A DNA stretch of 32,015 nt. Origin: Caldiserica bacterium UBA4770 (lineage in GTDB: Bacteria; Caldisericota; Caldisericia; Caldisericales; Caldisericaceae). Positions 31,478-32,015 of the stretch are shown here, piece by piece (the first letter of the stretch is position 1; each line of letters begins with the position of its first letter). A model generated the notes under the pieces. That model was not told where the DNA came from, did no database searches, and worked only from the letters and a program-made list of their open reading frames with translations. The stretch lies in assembly GCA_002403335.1 (NCBI GenBank), contig DHHO01000018.1:1-32015 (forward strand), in the 5' to 3' direction. A program made the position numbers and the translations under genes.

Positions 31478-31822
31478 CTACTTAGAAGAAGTTTCAACAA
31501 CTTCTTCTCTTACCATCTTTATACAGTCTGTAGGGCATTCTTCAGCACAGATTCCACAACCCTTACAATAATCAAAATCTGTTTCAAGCCTTACAAGACC
31601 TTTGTAAATCCTTCCATTCCTTCCAACAACTCCCTCCTCGCTTCTTACTACTGGAATACACATATCGGGGCAATAAGCAACGCATATCATACAATGGATA
31701 CAATTGCTCAGGTCAAGGACAGGCCTCAAAGACCTCCAGGAACCAGTCTTATATTCACGGGAAGTTGCAGGAGGAAGGTCTCCTCCACGCATTAAATCTT
31801 TCCATCCTGTTTTATCAGCCAT
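31478..31822 (-). CDS. porD: 2-Oxoacid:ferredoxin oxidoreductase, delta (ferredoxin-like) subunit
   Basis: The 114-residue subunit carries two 4Fe-4S sites: CIHCMICVAYCPDMC (about 44-58) and CKGCGICAEECPTDC (about 86-100). It accepts electrons from the PorB cluster. The ATG at 31822 is chosen because GAGGAGG lies 6 nt before it; a longer frame to 31885 would run through the end of the gamma gene in another frame. It overlaps that gene by 8 bp. Confidence 0.93.
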   Translation of the reverse strand: MADKTGWKDLMRGGDLPPATSREYKTGSWRSLRPVLDLSNCIHCMICVAYCPDMCIPVVRSEEGVVGRNGRIYKGLVRLETDFDYCKGCGICAEECPTDCIKMVREEVVETSSK

Positions 31823-32015
31823 ATTTAACCTCCTCATACGCTTTATGCAAGCCCTGAATATTCTTTTCCACCTTTTCCTTGCCAATTCTCTCTAAAAAGT
31901 CATCGTATATTACGCTTTCAAACACTTCAAGCGGAACTATATCTGTAGCACGGATAAGCGCTCCAATCATAGGAACATTTGGTGCATCAATACCAAGAAG
32001 GTCCAGTGAAATACC
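31815..32015 (-). CDS. porC: 2-Oxoacid:ferredoxin oxidoreductase, gamma subunit (3' part)
   Basis: Only the last 66 codons are present; the gene continues past the right edge. The frame reads LDLLGIDAPNVPMIGALIRATDIVPLE and ends KAYEEVKYG before TGA at 31815-31817. The PNVPMIGAL stretch and the C-terminal helices are typical of PorC/VorC gamma subunits. The order gamma-delta-alpha-beta is common in bacterial and archaeal por/vor operons. Confidence 0.85.
   Translation of the reverse strand, partial: GISLDLLGIDAPNVPMIGALIRATDIVPLEVFESVIYDDFLERIGKEKVEKNIQGLHKAYEEVKYG

Noticed and set aside
31823..31885. 21-residue N-terminal extension of PorD
   Set aside because: The extension is Arg/Lys-rich sequence lying in the 3' end of the gamma gene in another frame; GAGGAGG points to the ATG at 31822.
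1..32015. CRISPR arrays, tRNA or rRNA genes, insertion sequences
   Set aside because: No regularly spaced repeats, no cloverleaf-like intergenic segment and no transposase or terminal inverted repeats were seen; the intergenic gaps are too short for most of these.

Overview
The window is about 32 kb of gene-dense bacterial chromosome, AT-rich (roughly 60% A+T by eye). It carries 31 protein-coding genes, one cut by the right edge. I see no rRNA, tRNA, CRISPR array or insertion sequence, and no gene-free stretch above 300 bases. The contents point to an anaerobic, fermentative and probably thermophilic bacterium: a four-subunit 2-oxoacid:ferredoxin oxidoreductase, an archaeal-type asparagine synthetase, RtcB RNA ligase, PolX polymerase, peptide and amino-acid hydrolases, and a heat-shock operon with a CIRCE operator. 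I cannot name the genus; deep-branching thermophiles of the Caldisericum, Dictyoglomus, Atribacterota or Thermotogota kind would fit.

Layout, left to right. 140-2007 (+): membrane-anchored HD-GYP phosphodiesterase and a DUF5317 membrane protein. 2004-2933 (-): monocistronic asparagine synthetase of the AsnRS-paralogue type. 3186-6116 (-): rtcB, nfo and a YggS-family PLP protein. 6271-12624 (+): a catabolic island with an M20 hydrolase, an unrecognised transporter, a metal-dependent amidohydrolase, an M20D amidohydrolase and a class I aminotransferase. 12675-18621 (-): a repair-flavoured operon in the order HD hydrolase, polX, TrpF-like barrel, pfkB, uvrB. 18776-21807 (-): DUF2089 regulator, DUF4097 beta-solenoid protein, SHOCT-like protein and MATE exporter. 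21932-26835 (-): grpE, dnaK, dnaJ and pyruvate kinase under CIRCE. 26996-29305 (-): mtnP, a rhomboid protease and a coiled-coil/PD-(D/E)XK protein. 29359-32015 (-): 2-oxoacid:ferredoxin oxidoreductase subunits gamma, delta, alpha, beta.

How the genes may work together. The catabolic island looks like uptake, hydrolysis and transamination of amino-acid derivatives, giving 2-oxoacids that the ferredoxin oxidoreductase could oxidise; pyruvate kinase supplies pyruvate to the same enzyme. Many genes overlap or abut, so operon assignments are fairly secure. Seven promoters can be read directly, and in all seven the best -35/-10 pair has a 16-bp spacer.

Most worth a second look: a TrpF-family barrel that has lost the catalytic cysteine and is translationally coupled to PolX and a PfkB kinase; pyruvate kinase at the end of the HrcA/CIRCE heat-shock operon; a DUF2089/DUF4097/SHOCT/MATE operon whose first three proteins share one small helical module; a coiled-coil/winged-helix/nuclease protein coupled to a rhomboid protease; and signs of leaderless mRNAs.
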